The notes under the pieces are model-generated. The model saw only the letters and a program-made list of their open reading frames with translations. It was not told the origin of the DNA and made no database searches. Positions 8,044 to 18,396 of a DNA stretch of 49,458 nt are shown in pieces (positions within the stretch are counted from its first letter, which is position 1; every line of letters begins with the position of its first letter). Both the position numbers and the translations under genes were made by a program. The DNA comes from Nitrososphaerota archaeon. GTDB lineage: Archaea > Thermoproteota > Nitrososphaeria > Nitrososphaerales > Gagatemarchaeaceae. Location of the stretch: NCBI GenBank assembly GCA_027886905.1, contig JAPCJO010000011.1, positions 1 to 49,458 on the forward strand. The letters are read 5' to 3'.

Positions 8044-8637
8044 CTATCTCCCCGGAGAGACGTAGTCCTTCCTCAGCGGCGGGATGTCGTTCCAGTCCTC
8101 CGGGAGGAGGAGGCGCCGCAGGTCAGGGTGCCCCTCGAAGATGATGCCTAGCATCTCGTATGTCTCCCGCTCGTGAAGCTCCGCCCCGGCCCAGACCTCG
8201 GTGAGAGACGGGACCTTGGGCGACTCGTCCCTCTTGACGCGCTCGGCGAGCTGGACGACGAGGTCTTGCTGGCCTGGCTTTGAGATCGAGCCCACGAAGT
8301 AGATGACCTCGAACTCGTGCTGCTGCATGTAGTCCGTGCCGCCCACGACGTTGAGGTGGTCGAACCCGAGGACGTCCCTCACGAAGAGCGCCGCTGCCCT
8401 GATCTGCTCGGGCGGGACCGTCACTTTTAGCCTCCTCTCTCTCGCGTAGTCGACCTTGGTCGACGGGAACTTGGCGATGATCTGGTCGGCGAGCGCCTTC
8501 GTCCGAGTGGTGTCGGGCGGAGGGGTCACCGGGCCCGTCGTGGGGACGGACGGGCCCGCGGTGGTAACGGGCGGACCAGCCGGCGCTGGCGGTGGACCGA
8601 CGGCGGGAACTTTCTGCGCAGAGTCAGCGGGCTGCAA
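8044..8637 (-). CDS. nuoC: NADH-quinone oxidoreductase subunit C (complex I-like, 30 kDa)
   Basis: Peripheral-arm structural subunit. Residues about 50-197 hold the family domain, with the signature LTEVWAGAELHERETYEMLGI followed by FEGHPDLRRLLLPEDW. The first about 45 residues are an unusual Pro/Thr/Val-rich low-complexity tail not typical of bacterial NuoC. The start is TTG at 8637 with GAGG about seven bases upstream; a later start would remove the tail. It follows nuoB by 33 bases and precedes nuoD by five, within one operon. Confidence 0.92.
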   Translation of the reverse strand: MQPADSAQKVPAVGPPPAPAGPPVTTAGPSVPTTGPVTPPPDTTRTKALADQIIAKFPSTKVDYARERRLKVTVPPEQIRAAALFVRDVLGFDHLNVVGGTDYMQQHEFEVIYFVGSISKPGQQDLVVQLAERVKRDESPKVPSLTEVWAGAELHERETYEMLGIIFEGHPDLRRLLLPEDWNDIPPLRKDYVSPGR

Positions 8638-8670
8638 TCGAAATCCTCTCGTTCGTGGGCCGCGGGTCCT

Positions 8671-10328
<1,658 letters not shown>

Positions 10329-10335
<7 letters not shown>

Positions 10336-10742
10336 ATCTCGCGCTTCCCCGCCATGTGCACCGTCAGGCCCATCGGTATCAGGAGCGCGCCGACGAAGAC
10401 CAGCATCATCCAACTAGAGAGCTGCCCTAGGGCCAGGGGCTGGTACGCGACCGCCCAGGCGAAGAGGAACATGGCCATCACGTCGAAGACCACGAACATG
10501 AGGAGATAGGCGTAGTACTGCATCATGAAGTGCATCTTGCCCCTCCCCCGGGGGACCTGCCCGGCCTCGAATGTCGCGTTCTTGATGGGGTTGGGGCTCT
10601 TCGGCGCTATAAGCCTGGGCACGATCAGCATCACTGAAGTGAAAAGGACGCCCACCAGACCCATCGCGAAGACGGACCCGATGTCTCCAAAGATCGCCAA
10701 CCCGTGCGAGCCCTCCAGAAAATCCGACGACCTTCGGTGCAT
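10329..10742 (-). CDS. nuoA: NADH-quinone oxidoreductase subunit A (complex I-like)
   Basis: Small membrane subunit with three predicted transmembrane helices (about 22-44, 75-97 and 104-126). The loop between the first two has FEAGQVPRGRGKMHFMMQYY and then FVVFDVMAMFLFAW, matching the family ExG...FvifDvE pattern, with Met for the usual Glu. First gene of nuoABCD. The ATG at 10742 overlaps a TATA-like TTTAAT (10742-10750), so transcription probably starts further in. A TTG at 10700, with GGAGGG (10711-10716) upstream, is a good alternative start and would remove 14 residues. The stop overlaps the nuoB start by seven bases. Confidence 0.88.
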
Positions 10743-10863
10743 ATTAAAGCTTGGCGGGCGTCCGGGTCGAATTAGCTGGGTCGTGCTCAGAAACCCTAGC
10801 CTCTTCAGCGGCCGCCCTCAAAGCGAAACACATTTAGTGACGCTCACTTCGGCGTAGGCCAGT

Positions 10864-11874
10864 TTGAAGATAGCCGTCGTCGGAACGGGCGTCTCGGGGT
10901 CCTACCTCGTCAACAGGCTGAGCGAGTCGCACGAGGTCGTTGGTTTCGAGAGGAGGCCGAAGGACAAGTTCTTCGCGGTCTGCGCGTGGGGCACCTCCAA
11001 GTACGAGATGAGGAAGCTCACCGCCGGGACCGGCCTGGACTTCGACAAGTACATCCTCTGGGAAGGCAAGACGATGCACGTCGAGATAGGGGACGAGATG
11101 CTCGACATCCCGCTGGACGGCCTGGTCACTTTCAACAAGCACCAGTTCGAGGTCGACCTGATGAAAGGGCGGGACGTGAGGTACGGCGTGAGGGCGAACA
11201 AGGAGGAGCTCCAGAAGGAGGGCTTCGACATGATCATCGACGCCACCGGGAACCACAGGGAGCTCCTTCCGAAGATCAAGAACGACGCGTTCATCCCTTG
11301 TTACGAGACCAAGATGAAGTACAAGGGCGGTCCGCCGATAGACGACTTTTACGTCAAGCCGTTTGCCCGTGACACCGGGTACCTCTGGTACTTCCCTCTG
11401 GAGAAGGGCCATGGCTACGTCGGCGCGGGGGACTTTGACAAGAAGCAGGTGGACTACGTCGACGAATACAACACCGCCCACCCCGGCGAGGTGGAGAAGA
11501 GGATCGGAAGGCCCATCAGGTTCCTCTCCCCGGGGTACTGCGAGCCATTCTACGAGGGGAACGTGGTGGGCGTGGGCGAGGCCATCGGCACGGTCTTCCC
11601 GATATTGGGGGAGGGCATCATCCCGAGCATCCAGTGCTGCAACATCCTTCTGGAGACCATGCCCGACTTTAAGAAGTACAGGGCGAAGGTCCTGAAGCAC
11701 TTCGCGATCTTCGACGAGTGCTACAAGCTGGTCGACCTGAAGATAAAGGGCAAGTTCAGCCTAACGAGGAACGCAGCCCTGATGTGGAAGATATACCGCT
11801 ACATGAAGAAGAGGGAGGACCGGTTCGGCATGGCCATAAGGGCCAACGACCTGCGCCAGATCATCAGCGTGTGA
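10864..11874 (+). CDS. Geranylgeranyl-reductase-family FAD-dependent oxidoreductase
   Basis: Flavoprotein of the digeranylgeranylglycerophospholipid reductase type, which in archaea saturates isoprenoid lipid chains. The 336-residue protein starts with the dinucleotide-binding loop VVGTGVSGSYL and later has FDMIIDATGNHRE and the second FAD motif VVGVGEAIGTVFPILGEGI. GYLWYFPLEKGHGYVGAG matches the family PxxxxxxxVGxG segment. It starts with TTG at 10864, about 30 bases after a weak TATA (10829-10837). It is divergent from nuoA. A role in lipid rather than quinone or chlorophyll-type reduction is inferred only from the archaeal context. Confidence 0.8.
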   Translation: MKIAVVGTGVSGSYLVNRLSESHEVVGFERRPKDKFFAVCAWGTSKYEMRKLTAGTGLDFDKYILWEGKTMHVEIGDEMLDIPLDGLVTFNKHQFEVDLMKGRDVRYGVRANKEELQKEGFDMIIDATGNHRELLPKIKNDAFIPCYETKMKYKGGPPIDDFYVKPFARDTGYLWYFPLEKGHGYVGAGDFDKKQVDYVDEYNTAHPGEVEKRIGRPIRFLSPGYCEPFYEGNVVGVGEAIGTVFPILGEGIIPSIQCCNILLETMPDFKKYRAKVLKHFAIFDECYKLVDLKIKGKFSLTRNAALMWKIYRYMKKREDRFGMAIRANDLRQIISV

Positions 11875-11937
11875 TTGCTGGCCTTCGAGCTTGTCGATGC
11901 GGCGGCGTGAAAGAGAAGGGCCTCGGGGAGCATCCCC

Positions 11938-12375
11938 ATGAGCTCCCCGGAGGTCCGCGCCCACTCCGCCATCCACGTGCTGAAGGGTGCGGTCACGAAG
12001 GTGCTAGGGCCGAGGCGGTTCGTCTTCGGCGAAGAGGGGGTGCTGAGGTTCAAGTCTGAGGAACCGCCGACTTCCCAGGAGCTCGGACGGATAGGGGCTG
12101 CAGCCAACAGGAAGATCGCCGAGGACGCCGAGGTCCTGGAGTTCGAGATGGACAGGCAGGAGGCCGAGGGGCACTTCGGGACGGGAATCTACGACCTCTC
12201 GCCCGCGCCGGCGGCTGGCGAACACCTAAGGATCGTGAGGATACACGACTGGGAGGCGAGCTGCTGCCCCCACGCGCACGTGGAGGGAACGGGTTCGATA
12301 GGGGCGATCAGGATAGACGGGGCGATGTTCGACGGCGCGGCCAAGGAGGTTGTGATCAGGTTCCACCTCCTCTAG
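11938..12375 (+). CDS. AlaX-like alanyl-tRNA editing domain protein
   Basis: Probably hydrolyses mischarged Ser- or Gly-tRNA(Ala) in trans. The 145-residue size fits the short AlaX type. The zinc ligands are visible as HSAIH (H9, H13) and CPHAH (C110, H114), followed by VEGTGSIGAIRI, the usual end of the motif. No synthetase domain is attached. The ATG at 11938 has GGGGAG seven bases upstream. It follows the flavoprotein gene by 63 bases and precedes tRNA-Arg. The first half is more divergent than in typical AlaX, so substrate specificity is uncertain. Confidence 0.75.
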   Translation: MSSPEVRAHSAIHVLKGAVTKVLGPRRFVFGEEGVLRFKSEEPPTSQELGRIGAAANRKIAEDAEVLEFEMDRQEAEGHFGTGIYDLSPAPAAGEHLRIVRIHDWEASCCPHAHVEGTGSIGAIRIDGAMFDGAAKEVVIRFHLL

Positions 12376-12397
12376 CGAGCTTCGGGATAGCAAAACA

Positions 12398-12405
12398 GTA
12401 TATTG
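12398..12405 (+). promoter_or_regulatory. TATA box of tRNA-Arg
   Basis: GTATATTG is centred about 27 bases before the first base of tRNA-Arg(CCT), the expected distance for an archaeal tRNA promoter. Confidence 0.55.
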
Positions 12406-12428
12406 GTGGTGCGAAGGCCCTTGGATTT

Positions 12429-12503
12429 GGGCCCGTAGCTCAGTATGGACAGAGCGAACGCCTCCTAAGCGTTAGGCCGAGGGTTCAAATCCCACCGGGC
12501 CCG
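12429..12503 (+). tRNA. tRNA-Arg (anticodon CCT)
   Basis: Cloverleaf with acceptor GGGCCCG/CGGGCCC, D stem GCTC/GAGC, anticodon stem AACGC/GCGTT around the loop CTCCTAA (anticodon CCT, reads AGG), and T loop TTCAAAT. A CCA end is encoded directly after (12504-12506). There is no intron. The T stem (GAGGG/CCCAC) has one A-A mismatch. Confidence 0.93.
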
Positions 12504-12544
12504 CCAAAACTTTCTACACCTGCCCACAAGAGGGTCACCGCTAC

Positions 12545-12561
12545 CGTCAGTTGAACTGACG
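12545..12561. repeat. 17-base perfect palindrome
   Basis: CGTCAGTT-G-AACTGACG lies 40 bases behind tRNA-Arg, between it and a convergent gene that ends at 12672. It could be an operator or a hairpin terminator, but no T run follows. Nothing else is seen in 12507-12671. Confidence 0.5.
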
Positions 12562-12671
12562 ATAGACAGCTCAGGGTACATCTACCCGACTGGGATCAAA
12601 GGCTCTGGGCCCTGCGTCCATTAGGCCGGCGAAGAGCCGTCTCCCATTCCACGAACGACAGCATGGAGGGC

Positions 12672-12977
12672 CTAGGGCGACGGGCCGGCCTTGGTCGTCT
12701 TCTTCAAGACGTAGTCGAAGTAGCGCTCGGTCGTCCCGTCGTCCGAGGTCCACTCCGCGCGCAGCCTCGTCCTCTTCTCCACCCTTCTCAACGCAGAGAG
12801 AAGTGAGCGGTTGAGGTCCTTCGCGCTCTCTCCCTCCATCCGAGCTTCGACCAAGAACTCGTCGTTGCCTTCCTTGACCGAGGTCTTCCCCACGGCCTTC
12901 TCCAAGACCGGCTTTATGGCGGTCGGGCTGGAGCTGCTCACCCGGGCCGTCAGCCTGAAGCGCTTCGTTGCCATCAT
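12672..12977 (-). CDS. Conserved-looking small protein of unknown function (101 aa)
   Basis: I do not recognise it. It is a charged alpha/beta-looking protein with no signal peptide or membrane helix. It begins MMATKRFRLTARVSSSS, has a basic-acidic middle (LNRSLLSALRRVEKRTRLRAEW) and a Tyr/Lys tail. The start is a pair of ATG codons (12977, 12974); a TTG directly before is also possible. A TATA-like AGTATTCTA lies about 30 bases upstream. It is transcribed alone on the minus strand. Confidence 0.6.
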   Translation of the reverse strand: MMATKRFRLTARVSSSSPTAIKPVLEKAVGKTSVKEGNDEFLVEARMEGESAKDLNRSLLSALRRVEKRTRLRAEWTSDDGTTERYFDYVLKKTTKAGPSP

Positions 12978-13035
12978 CAATCCCTATTGAGGACGCAAAG
13001 GAGGCTAGAATACTTTTCTTCGGGCGGTCGAGACT

Positions 13036-14001
13036 CTATTTGGAGAGGAATCTCCAAGACACTATCATCCCGAGGACCGTGAGGATTAGCGCGAACGAGC
13101 CCAGGTAGAGGAAGTCGAATTGCAGGCTCGCCATCCCTGTGGAGCCCAGCAGGAGCTGACGCGAGATGTCGGTCGCGTAGCTGATCGGGTTGACCTTGAC
13201 TACCGGCTGGAGCCAGCCCGGCATCAGCTTCGCGGGGAACATGGCGTTGCTCGCGAAGAGGAGCGGCAGGTTGAGGAGGTTCACGATCATGAGCTGGGTG
13301 TCCTGGTTCGAAGAGCGCACCGCGAGCATCACGAAGAGTGACGAGAACCCCATCACCATGAGGAAGAGCGCGGAGAAAGTCCCCAGGACCCCGAGGACGG
13401 TGAGGTGCGAGACGCTAAGCCCGAGCAAGATCGCTATCACGAGCACGATGGCCGCCTGGCTCAACCCCCGCACTATCGAGGCGAAGACCTTTCCCAACGG
13501 TATCGCGCCGCGCGAGAGGGGGGTGCTGAGCTCCTTGTTGAGGAAGCCGAGCCGCCGGTCCCACACCACCGAGCTCCCGCTATTCATCGCCATGAACAGC
13601 GAGATGAAGGAGAGCATGCCGACAGCCAGGAAGGAGAAGTAGTCGGTCGTCCCGAAGGTGTTCTGCATTATCTGCCCCGCGAGGGCGTTGAGCTCCTGCG
13701 CTGGGATGTTGAGACCGGGGATGTTGAACGAGCTTCCGGTGAAGATCGCGCCGAAGTTCATCGCCTTTCCGAAGAGCCCCAGCCATATCACGGGCTGGAT
13801 GAGCGTCAGGAGGAGGATGAGGGGGGCCTTGTACCACTTCTTGAGGTCCCGGTTCGTGAGTGCCCACAGGCCGTGGAGCGGGCTTTCGTTGACCGAGGTC
13901 TCCTGGTCGAAGGAGGGGAGCGAGTTGTGGCCTGCGCTCCTCGTCGCGTCCGAAGGCGTGGAAATTGTCTGGCTCTCAGCTGCGGTCTTTTGGTTGGTCA
14001 T
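13036..14001 (-). CDS. ABC-2 type transporter permease
   Basis: Membrane half of an ABC exporter (drug, lipid or polysaccharide). The 321 residues have a hydrophilic N-tail of about 50 residues, then about six membrane helices. The ABC-2 signature is visible in WDRRLGFLNKELSTPLSRGAIPLGK and NLPLLFASNAMFPAKLMPGWLQ. It begins 22 bases after its ATPase partner on the same strand. A second exporter of the same type lies at 40.4-42.2 kb, and the LLFASNAMFP/LFFASNAIYP segments are clearly alike, so the two pairs are paralogous. The substrate cannot be told. Confidence 0.9.
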   Translation of the reverse strand: MTNQKTAAESQTISTPSDATRSAGHNSLPSFDQETSVNESPLHGLWALTNRDLKKWYKAPLILLLTLIQPVIWLGLFGKAMNFGAIFTGSSFNIPGLNIPAQELNALAGQIMQNTFGTTDYFSFLAVGMLSFISLFMAMNSGSSVVWDRRLGFLNKELSTPLSRGAIPLGKVFASIVRGLSQAAIVLVIAILLGLSVSHLTVLGVLGTFSALFLMVMGFSSLFVMLAVRSSNQDTQLMIVNLLNLPLLFASNAMFPAKLMPGWLQPVVKVNPISYATDISRQLLLGSTGMASLQFDFLYLGSFALILTVLGMIVSWRFLSK

Positions 14002-14023
14002 TCTTCTCCACCCACGCGCTCCG

Positions 14024-15109
14024 CTACCGGCCTCTCCTCATGCCCATCATTCCCCGATGCGGGGCTTGAGTGCTGCTGTCAGCGTGCTCCTCCCTGATGG
14101 AGCGACCCGTGTACTCCAGGTAAACCTGGTCCAGCGACGGCTTCGCGATGGATATCTTGGTCACCTTGGCTCCTGCCAGTCGGAACGCCTCCATCACGGC
14201 CGGAGCTGTCTCTTCGCCGAGTAGGGTCTTGATCCTGTAATCGGAGTCGGTCCTCCTTACTTCGACGACGTTGGCGACCCCCCTTATCGCTGGAGATATG
14301 TCGGCCATTCTGTCTTGGACCTGGACTTCGATTATGTCCCCGCCGATGCTCTCCTTGAGCTCTCTTGGGGAGCCTACGGTGAGTATCTTCCCGTGGTCGA
14401 TGAGGGCGATCCTGTCGCAGAGGTTGTCCGCCTCGTCGAGGTAGTGGGTCGTCATAAAGAGGGTCATGTGAAACCCTTCCTTGAGCATGCGTATGTAGTC
14501 CCAGACGGCAGCCCTCGTCTGGACGTCGAGGCCGAGGGTGGGCTCGTCGAGAAACAGCAGCCTCGGGCGGTTGATAAGCCCGGAGGCGAGCTCCAGCCTT
14601 CTCTTCATCCCCCCGGAGTAGGTGCCAACCTTGTTGCCGGCGTATTTCGTCAGCTCGACGAGTTCAAGAAGCTCATTCGCGCGCGGCTTGGAGACCTTCC
14701 GGGGTATCCCGTAGAAGTCCGCGCAGAGGAGCACGTTCTCTATCCCGGTCAGGTCCTCGTCGGCGGTGGACTCCTGCGGCACCACCCCGATGCTCCTCCG
14801 CACGGCGTTCTGCTCCTTGGTCAGGTCGTGGCCGCAGACGACGGCGTCCCCTGATGTCGGGCGAAGGATCGTCGTGAGCATGTTTATCGTCGTGCTCTTT
14901 CCGGCCCCGTTCGGGCCCAGGAACCCGAAGATTTCCCCCTGCATCACGGTGAAGGTTACGCCGTCTACGGCGTTCGTCTTGCCGTCAAAGCTCTTCGTCA
15001 GGCGTTCGATCCTTAGAACCTCTTCGCGCGGCGCCGCTGCCGGGGCGCGGCTGAGCGCGCTCCCCGACTGGGTCGGCGCAGACTGCTGAGAAACTACGGA
15101 TTCGACCAT
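14024..15109 (-). CDS. ABC exporter ATPase (DrrA-type)
   Basis: ATP-binding half of the exporter with the permease just downstream. 361 residues; the nucleotide-binding domain covers about 30-250: Walker A GPNGAGKST, Q-loop VVPQE, signature YSGGMKRRLELA, Walker B LLFLDEPTLGLD and switch His in FMTTHYLDEAD. A C-terminal DUF4162-like region follows. The N-terminus has a Ser/Ala/Pro-rich tail of 30 residues. ATG 15109 lies about 40 bases from a TTATTAGC box, itself 12 bp from a conserved operator arm (ATTCTCA), so this exporter appears to belong to the regulon that includes the Rieske-cytochrome b genes. Confidence 0.92.
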   Translation of the reverse strand: MVESVVSQQSAPTQSGSALSRAPAAAPREEVLRIERLTKSFDGKTNAVDGVTFTVMQGEIFGFLGPNGAGKSTTINMLTTILRPTSGDAVVCGHDLTKEQNAVRRSIGVVPQESTADEDLTGIENVLLCADFYGIPRKVSKPRANELLELVELTKYAGNKVGTYSGGMKRRLELASGLINRPRLLFLDEPTLGLDVQTRAAVWDYIRMLKEGFHMTLFMTTHYLDEADNLCDRIALIDHGKILTVGSPRELKESIGGDIIEVQVQDRMADISPAIRGVANVVEVRRTDSDYRIKTLLGEETAPAVMEAFRLAGAKVTKISIAKPSLDQVYLEYTGRSIREEHADSSTQAPHRGMMGMRRGR

Positions 15110-15144
15110 ACCGCTCGCGGCCTCGAAGAGAAACGACTCCCCGC

Positions 15145-15182
15145 GCTAATAAGACGAGAAGACGATTCTCATTCTTGGCAAC
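15145..15182 (-). promoter_or_regulatory. Promoter of the ABC exporter: TATA box plus operator site (one perfect arm)
   Basis: TATA (minus strand TTATTAGC) at 15145-15152. Operator at 15165-15182 reads ATTCTCA-TTCT-TGGCAAC on the plus strand. The arm nearest the TATA matches the shared motif perfectly, the distal arm only partly. The 12-bp gap equals that at the 19.8, 23.8 and 24.4 kb sites. Confidence 0.6.
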
Positions 15183-15259
15183 CATACGCTATCCTGAGCC
15201 CAGAGAACTTGAAGCGTCCACGGCGACCCGCAGAATTGAGCCCCTGAGAGCCCTTGGGT

Positions 15260-16747
15260 TCACGGAAGGATGGAGAGTTCCAGGTAGACCGAACGCGATA
15301 TCAGGCCGTCGGTGGCGGTAATCAGCAGGGTGTATCGTCCGGGAGTTGCCCCCGACCCCACGTCGACGCCTACGTCGATGGTCTGGTTCCCGGCGAGCGA
15401 GGCGAGTTCGCTCTTGTCCGTGTGCAGCGTGATGTCAGTGCCCGCCAAGGTTGGCGACGTCGAGTCAGGGAGCTGTATGGATATGGGAGACGACGAGTTC
15501 CCCTGCAGGTCGACCTGCACGTTCCCGCTCCCTCCCCTCTGGACGGAGAGGACGGGACTCTCGTTCGCCGATATCGAGAAGGACGGACGGTAGGACGCGT
15601 TCACGAATCCTATCGCGTCGGAGGTCGATTCCGTGAACCACGCTTTCTCGCCGCCGAGGGCGAAGGTCAGGACGTTGTCTATCTGGGACATGTTGGCCGC
15701 CGCAGGGTCGGAGAGGCTGTACTCCGTCAAGGTCTTTTCAGAGGAGTCGATCACGGCCATCCTGTTCCCAAAGTGCTCGTTGAACCAGACGAGGGAGCCG
15801 TTCGTCTCCACGAAGTAAGGCAGGGTGGTCCCGATGTAGCCCACGCTCGAGGTGGGGTAGAACGTCCAGTTGCCGCTCTTCAGGTCCTCGAACGCGAGGC
15901 TAGAGTCGCCGTGCTGAGCAAGCCAGACGCCCCCGTCACCGAGCGATATGCTGTCAGGGTCTGACAGGCTCTGGTTCCCTTCCCCTATAGGCTGCGGTCG
16001 GAAGTCTTGAGGGTCGAACGCGAAGACCGCAGAGCCGCTGATGAGAGGGGAGGCGTCGACGTAGTAGCCAACGCTGCTGTTGGCGAAGACTATCTGCGCC
16101 GGGACCCCCGGCGCGTTGACGGTCGCCGTCGTGCCGTTGAGGTGCTCGGGGACTTGGACCGAGTGCTCCGCCGCCGTCCCGTTCGGGAAGAGCGTCCCGA
16201 TCTGGCCCGAGCTGATCTGGGTGAACCAGAGAGCGTCGTCCGGCCCAGGGGTGAGAGTGTAGGGCAAGGATTCGTTCGCGGCGAGCGCGACCACCTTGAA
16301 CGTGTCGTTCGTCGGGCTCAATCCAACGAGCCTGTCCATCGACGAGTCGGTAGCCCAGACTCGTCCGCCCCACAGGGCGACCCCCCAGATGTCCGTCTTG
16401 TCGGCGCAGTCGTAGCCCCCCGACCCTTTGGGATAGGAACCGGGGAAGGAATACTCGATCAGGGTGCCGTTCGTCGGGAAGAAGTGCGCCAGCGCCGGCA
16501 CCGCCTCCTCGCCGAACCAGACCGAGCCGTCGGGGGCGACCGCGATCGCGTTGGGCCACCTCTCGGGCGCGGGCAGAGCGAATGTCGTGACTGCCCCGAA
16601 GCTCCTCGAGGCGAGCTCGCTCTTCACGACGGGCATCCCCAAGAAGGACGGGCAGCCAAAGGCTGGGGAGGGCCGAAGGATTGCGAAGACGCCTCCGACG
16701 GAGAGCAAGACGAGGAAGGCAAGCACCAGGACGAGTCTGCCTCTCAT
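15260..16747 (-). CDS. Secreted Vgb/NHL-type beta-propeller protein
   Basis: A signal peptide (about 1-28) is followed by a propeller of repeats of the virginiamycin-B-lyase/NHL kind: PNAIAVAPDGSVWFGEEAVPALAHF, then GPDDALWFTQISSGQIGTLFPNG and DNVLTFALGGEKAWFTESTSDAIGFV. After about residue 390 an Ig-like domain ends the protein (495 aa). Many NxS/T sequons fit an extracellular glycoprotein. It starts 11 bases after the preceding surface-protein gene and so is the third gene of that operon. Catalytic lyase activity is not implied; propellers of this family often bind ligands. It ends 151 bases before the ABC exporter gene. Confidence 0.75.
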   Translation of the reverse strand: MRGRLVLVLAFLVLLSVGGVFAILRPSPAFGCPSFLGMPVVKSELASRSFGAVTTFALPAPERWPNAIAVAPDGSVWFGEEAVPALAHFFPTNGTLIEYSFPGSYPKGSGGYDCADKTDIWGVALWGGRVWATDSSMDRLVGLSPTNDTFKVVALAANESLPYTLTPGPDDALWFTQISSGQIGTLFPNGTAAEHSVQVPEHLNGTTATVNAPGVPAQIVFANSSVGYYVDASPLISGSAVFAFDPQDFRPQPIGEGNQSLSDPDSISLGDGGVWLAQHGDSSLAFEDLKSGNWTFYPTSSVGYIGTTLPYFVETNGSLVWFNEHFGNRMAVIDSSEKTLTEYSLSDPAAANMSQIDNVLTFALGGEKAWFTESTSDAIGFVNASYRPSFSISANESPVLSVQRGGSGNVQVDLQGNSSSPISIQLPDSTSPTLAGTDITLHTDKSELASLAGNQTIDVGVDVGSGATPGRYTLLITATDGLISRSVYLELSILP

Positions 16748-16757
16748 CCCGTAGGGT

Positions 16758-18392
16758 CTAACTCGGGGTTATCAGGAACGTGAAGTGGAACGAGGGCATC
16801 AGCGATGGATGGTCCTGCGGTGTGAGCAGCGGGAACTTGTATTCGATCGGATACTGGTTATAGAAATTCGATGTGCCCCACCATATCGATGGGTAGATGT
16901 CTATCGAATGGATTCCCGGGGCGCCAGTGACGGTGAGGTACATCGTCACGTTGCCTCCGGTGCTGAACCCGCAGCCGTACCCGATGTACGTGTTGTCGTA
17001 GTCGAGGGCCGCGATGTTGGTGTTGAAAGTCCATCCCACTCCGAACATCGTTATCTTCACGACCGTGCCCGCAGAGCCCTGCGTGGCGTTGATCGAGGCC
17101 GTCCTTTGGAGGAAGAGGGTCCCGTTGGAGTTACGCGTGAGGTTGCCCGCGGATATGAAGTGGACCCCACCGAGGTCGGGGGGCGCCTTCATGCTGAAGG
17201 AGAACGAGCCGGTTGAATTGGCGGTCGCGTTCCTAAGGGATTCCTCGACCAACTTGTACCCGTTCAGGTTGTTTCCCTTCCTCGTGGACCATGAGAGCGG
17301 GACCTGCTGATTCGGGCCGAAGCCCGCGCCGCTCACAGTGACGTTCTGGCCGACGCTGGCGATGACCGGAGACACTGAAATCCTCGGCCCGGACGCCGCG
17401 TTGTTCTGAGGCACGGATATTGCCGGCCGGACGACCGTGGCCGCCGAGGTATAGTTGACGCTCTGCGTCGGGGAGGATGGCGCGATGGCCAGGTATCCCG
17501 CGACCCCCGCTACGACAATAGCAATTATGATCAGGACCGCGGCTAGAGACCTTGTGGCGGCCTTGCGCCTCTCGGGTTCAATTCTTCCGACGGAGACGAA
17601 GAGCCCGATTGCTGCCACGATTGCTGCGAAGATGGCGAGGGCTCCGATCACCGCAGAGCCCGAAAGATTGAGACCCCCGCTCGAGGGCTGCGCGGTCAGA
17701 TCGAACTGCGTCATGAATGGTTGGGCCGTGAAGGTCGGATTGAGATATCCCGGGCCCTGGTCCGCCAGGTAGATTTCGATGTAGTGGGTTCCGGGGCTCC
17801 CGGTGGCATAGAACGTGAAGTTCGCGGTCCCTCTCGTGGAGATTGCGCTGAAGTACCCAACCATGGAGTTGTCCCAGTAAAGGAACGGATAGGCATTGTA
17901 TTCTCCGTAGCCGAGCCCGGTGGCAGTCACCTGAATCGGGGTGCCGGCGGGACCACTAGAGGGAGAGAATTTGTAAGATGCGTCGAGCGTGAAGAGTGCC
18001 CTCCCCGGGAGCGCCGTTCCGTTAGAGGCAAAGGCTTGGAGGGTGAGCTGGCCCCCATAGTCTTGGGGGACGGTTAGATTGGCGACAAAGGAGCCGAGTG
18101 AGCTCGTTTCCGCCGAGGTGAGCGTCCTCTCGATGGGGGTCGCGTTGACTCCCGTGACCTGCGGCGGGTTTCCTGAGACCACAAAGCTCGCGTCCGCCGA
18201 GGTCCACTTTATCGTGAGGTTGGTGTTGGAAGGATAGCCATCTCCGCTGATCGAAATCTTGCTCCCCGCGATCCCAGCGGTCGGCGAGACCGTCATCGAA
18301 GACGAGGTCGCGGCGCTGACAGATCCCACCTCGAACAAGAGAAGGCAGATTATGGCCAAGGATGTTACCACGGCAGTGCCGACGCGCTTCAT
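16758..18392 (-). CDS. Membrane-anchored surface protein with duplicated Ig-like halves
   Basis: No named family is certain. The 544 residues have a signal peptide (1-28), an extracellular pair of Ig/IPT-like modules (SSMTVSPTAGIAGSKISISGDGYPSN), and a central double hydrophobic region (about 240-305, broken by VGRIEPERRKAATR). A second, similar extracellular half follows (PRISVSPVIASVGQNVTVSGAGFGPNQ). The two halves align (SPxxGxxGxxxxxxGxGF), so the gene arose by internal duplication around a membrane hairpin. It starts four bases after the upstream gene stop and belongs to the same operon. Confidence 0.7.
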   Translation of the reverse strand: MKRVGTAVVTSLAIICLLLFEVGSVSAATSSSMTVSPTAGIAGSKISISGDGYPSNTNLTIKWTSADASFVVSGNPPQVTGVNATPIERTLTSAETSSLGSFVANLTVPQDYGGQLTLQAFASNGTALPGRALFTLDASYKFSPSSGPAGTPIQVTATGLGYGEYNAYPFLYWDNSMVGYFSAISTRGTANFTFYATGSPGTHYIEIYLADQGPGYLNPTFTAQPFMTQFDLTAQPSSGGLNLSGSAVIGALAIFAAIVAAIGLFVSVGRIEPERRKAATRSLAAVLIIIAIVVAGVAGYLAIAPSSPTQSVNYTSAATVVRPAISVPQNNAASGPRISVSPVIASVGQNVTVSGAGFGPNQQVPLSWSTRKGNNLNGYKLVEESLRNATANSTGSFSFSMKAPPDLGGVHFISAGNLTRNSNGTLFLQRTASINATQGSAGTVVKITMFGVGWTFNTNIAALDYDNTYIGYGCGFSTGGNVTMYLTVTGAPGIHSIDIYPSIWWGTSNFYNQYPIEYKFPLLTPQDHPSLMPSFHFTFLITPS

Positions 18393-18396
18393 CGGA

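Noticed and set aside
6914-8065. 383-codon plus-strand frame opposite nuoD
   Set aside because: Antisense shadow of a clear NuoD protein.
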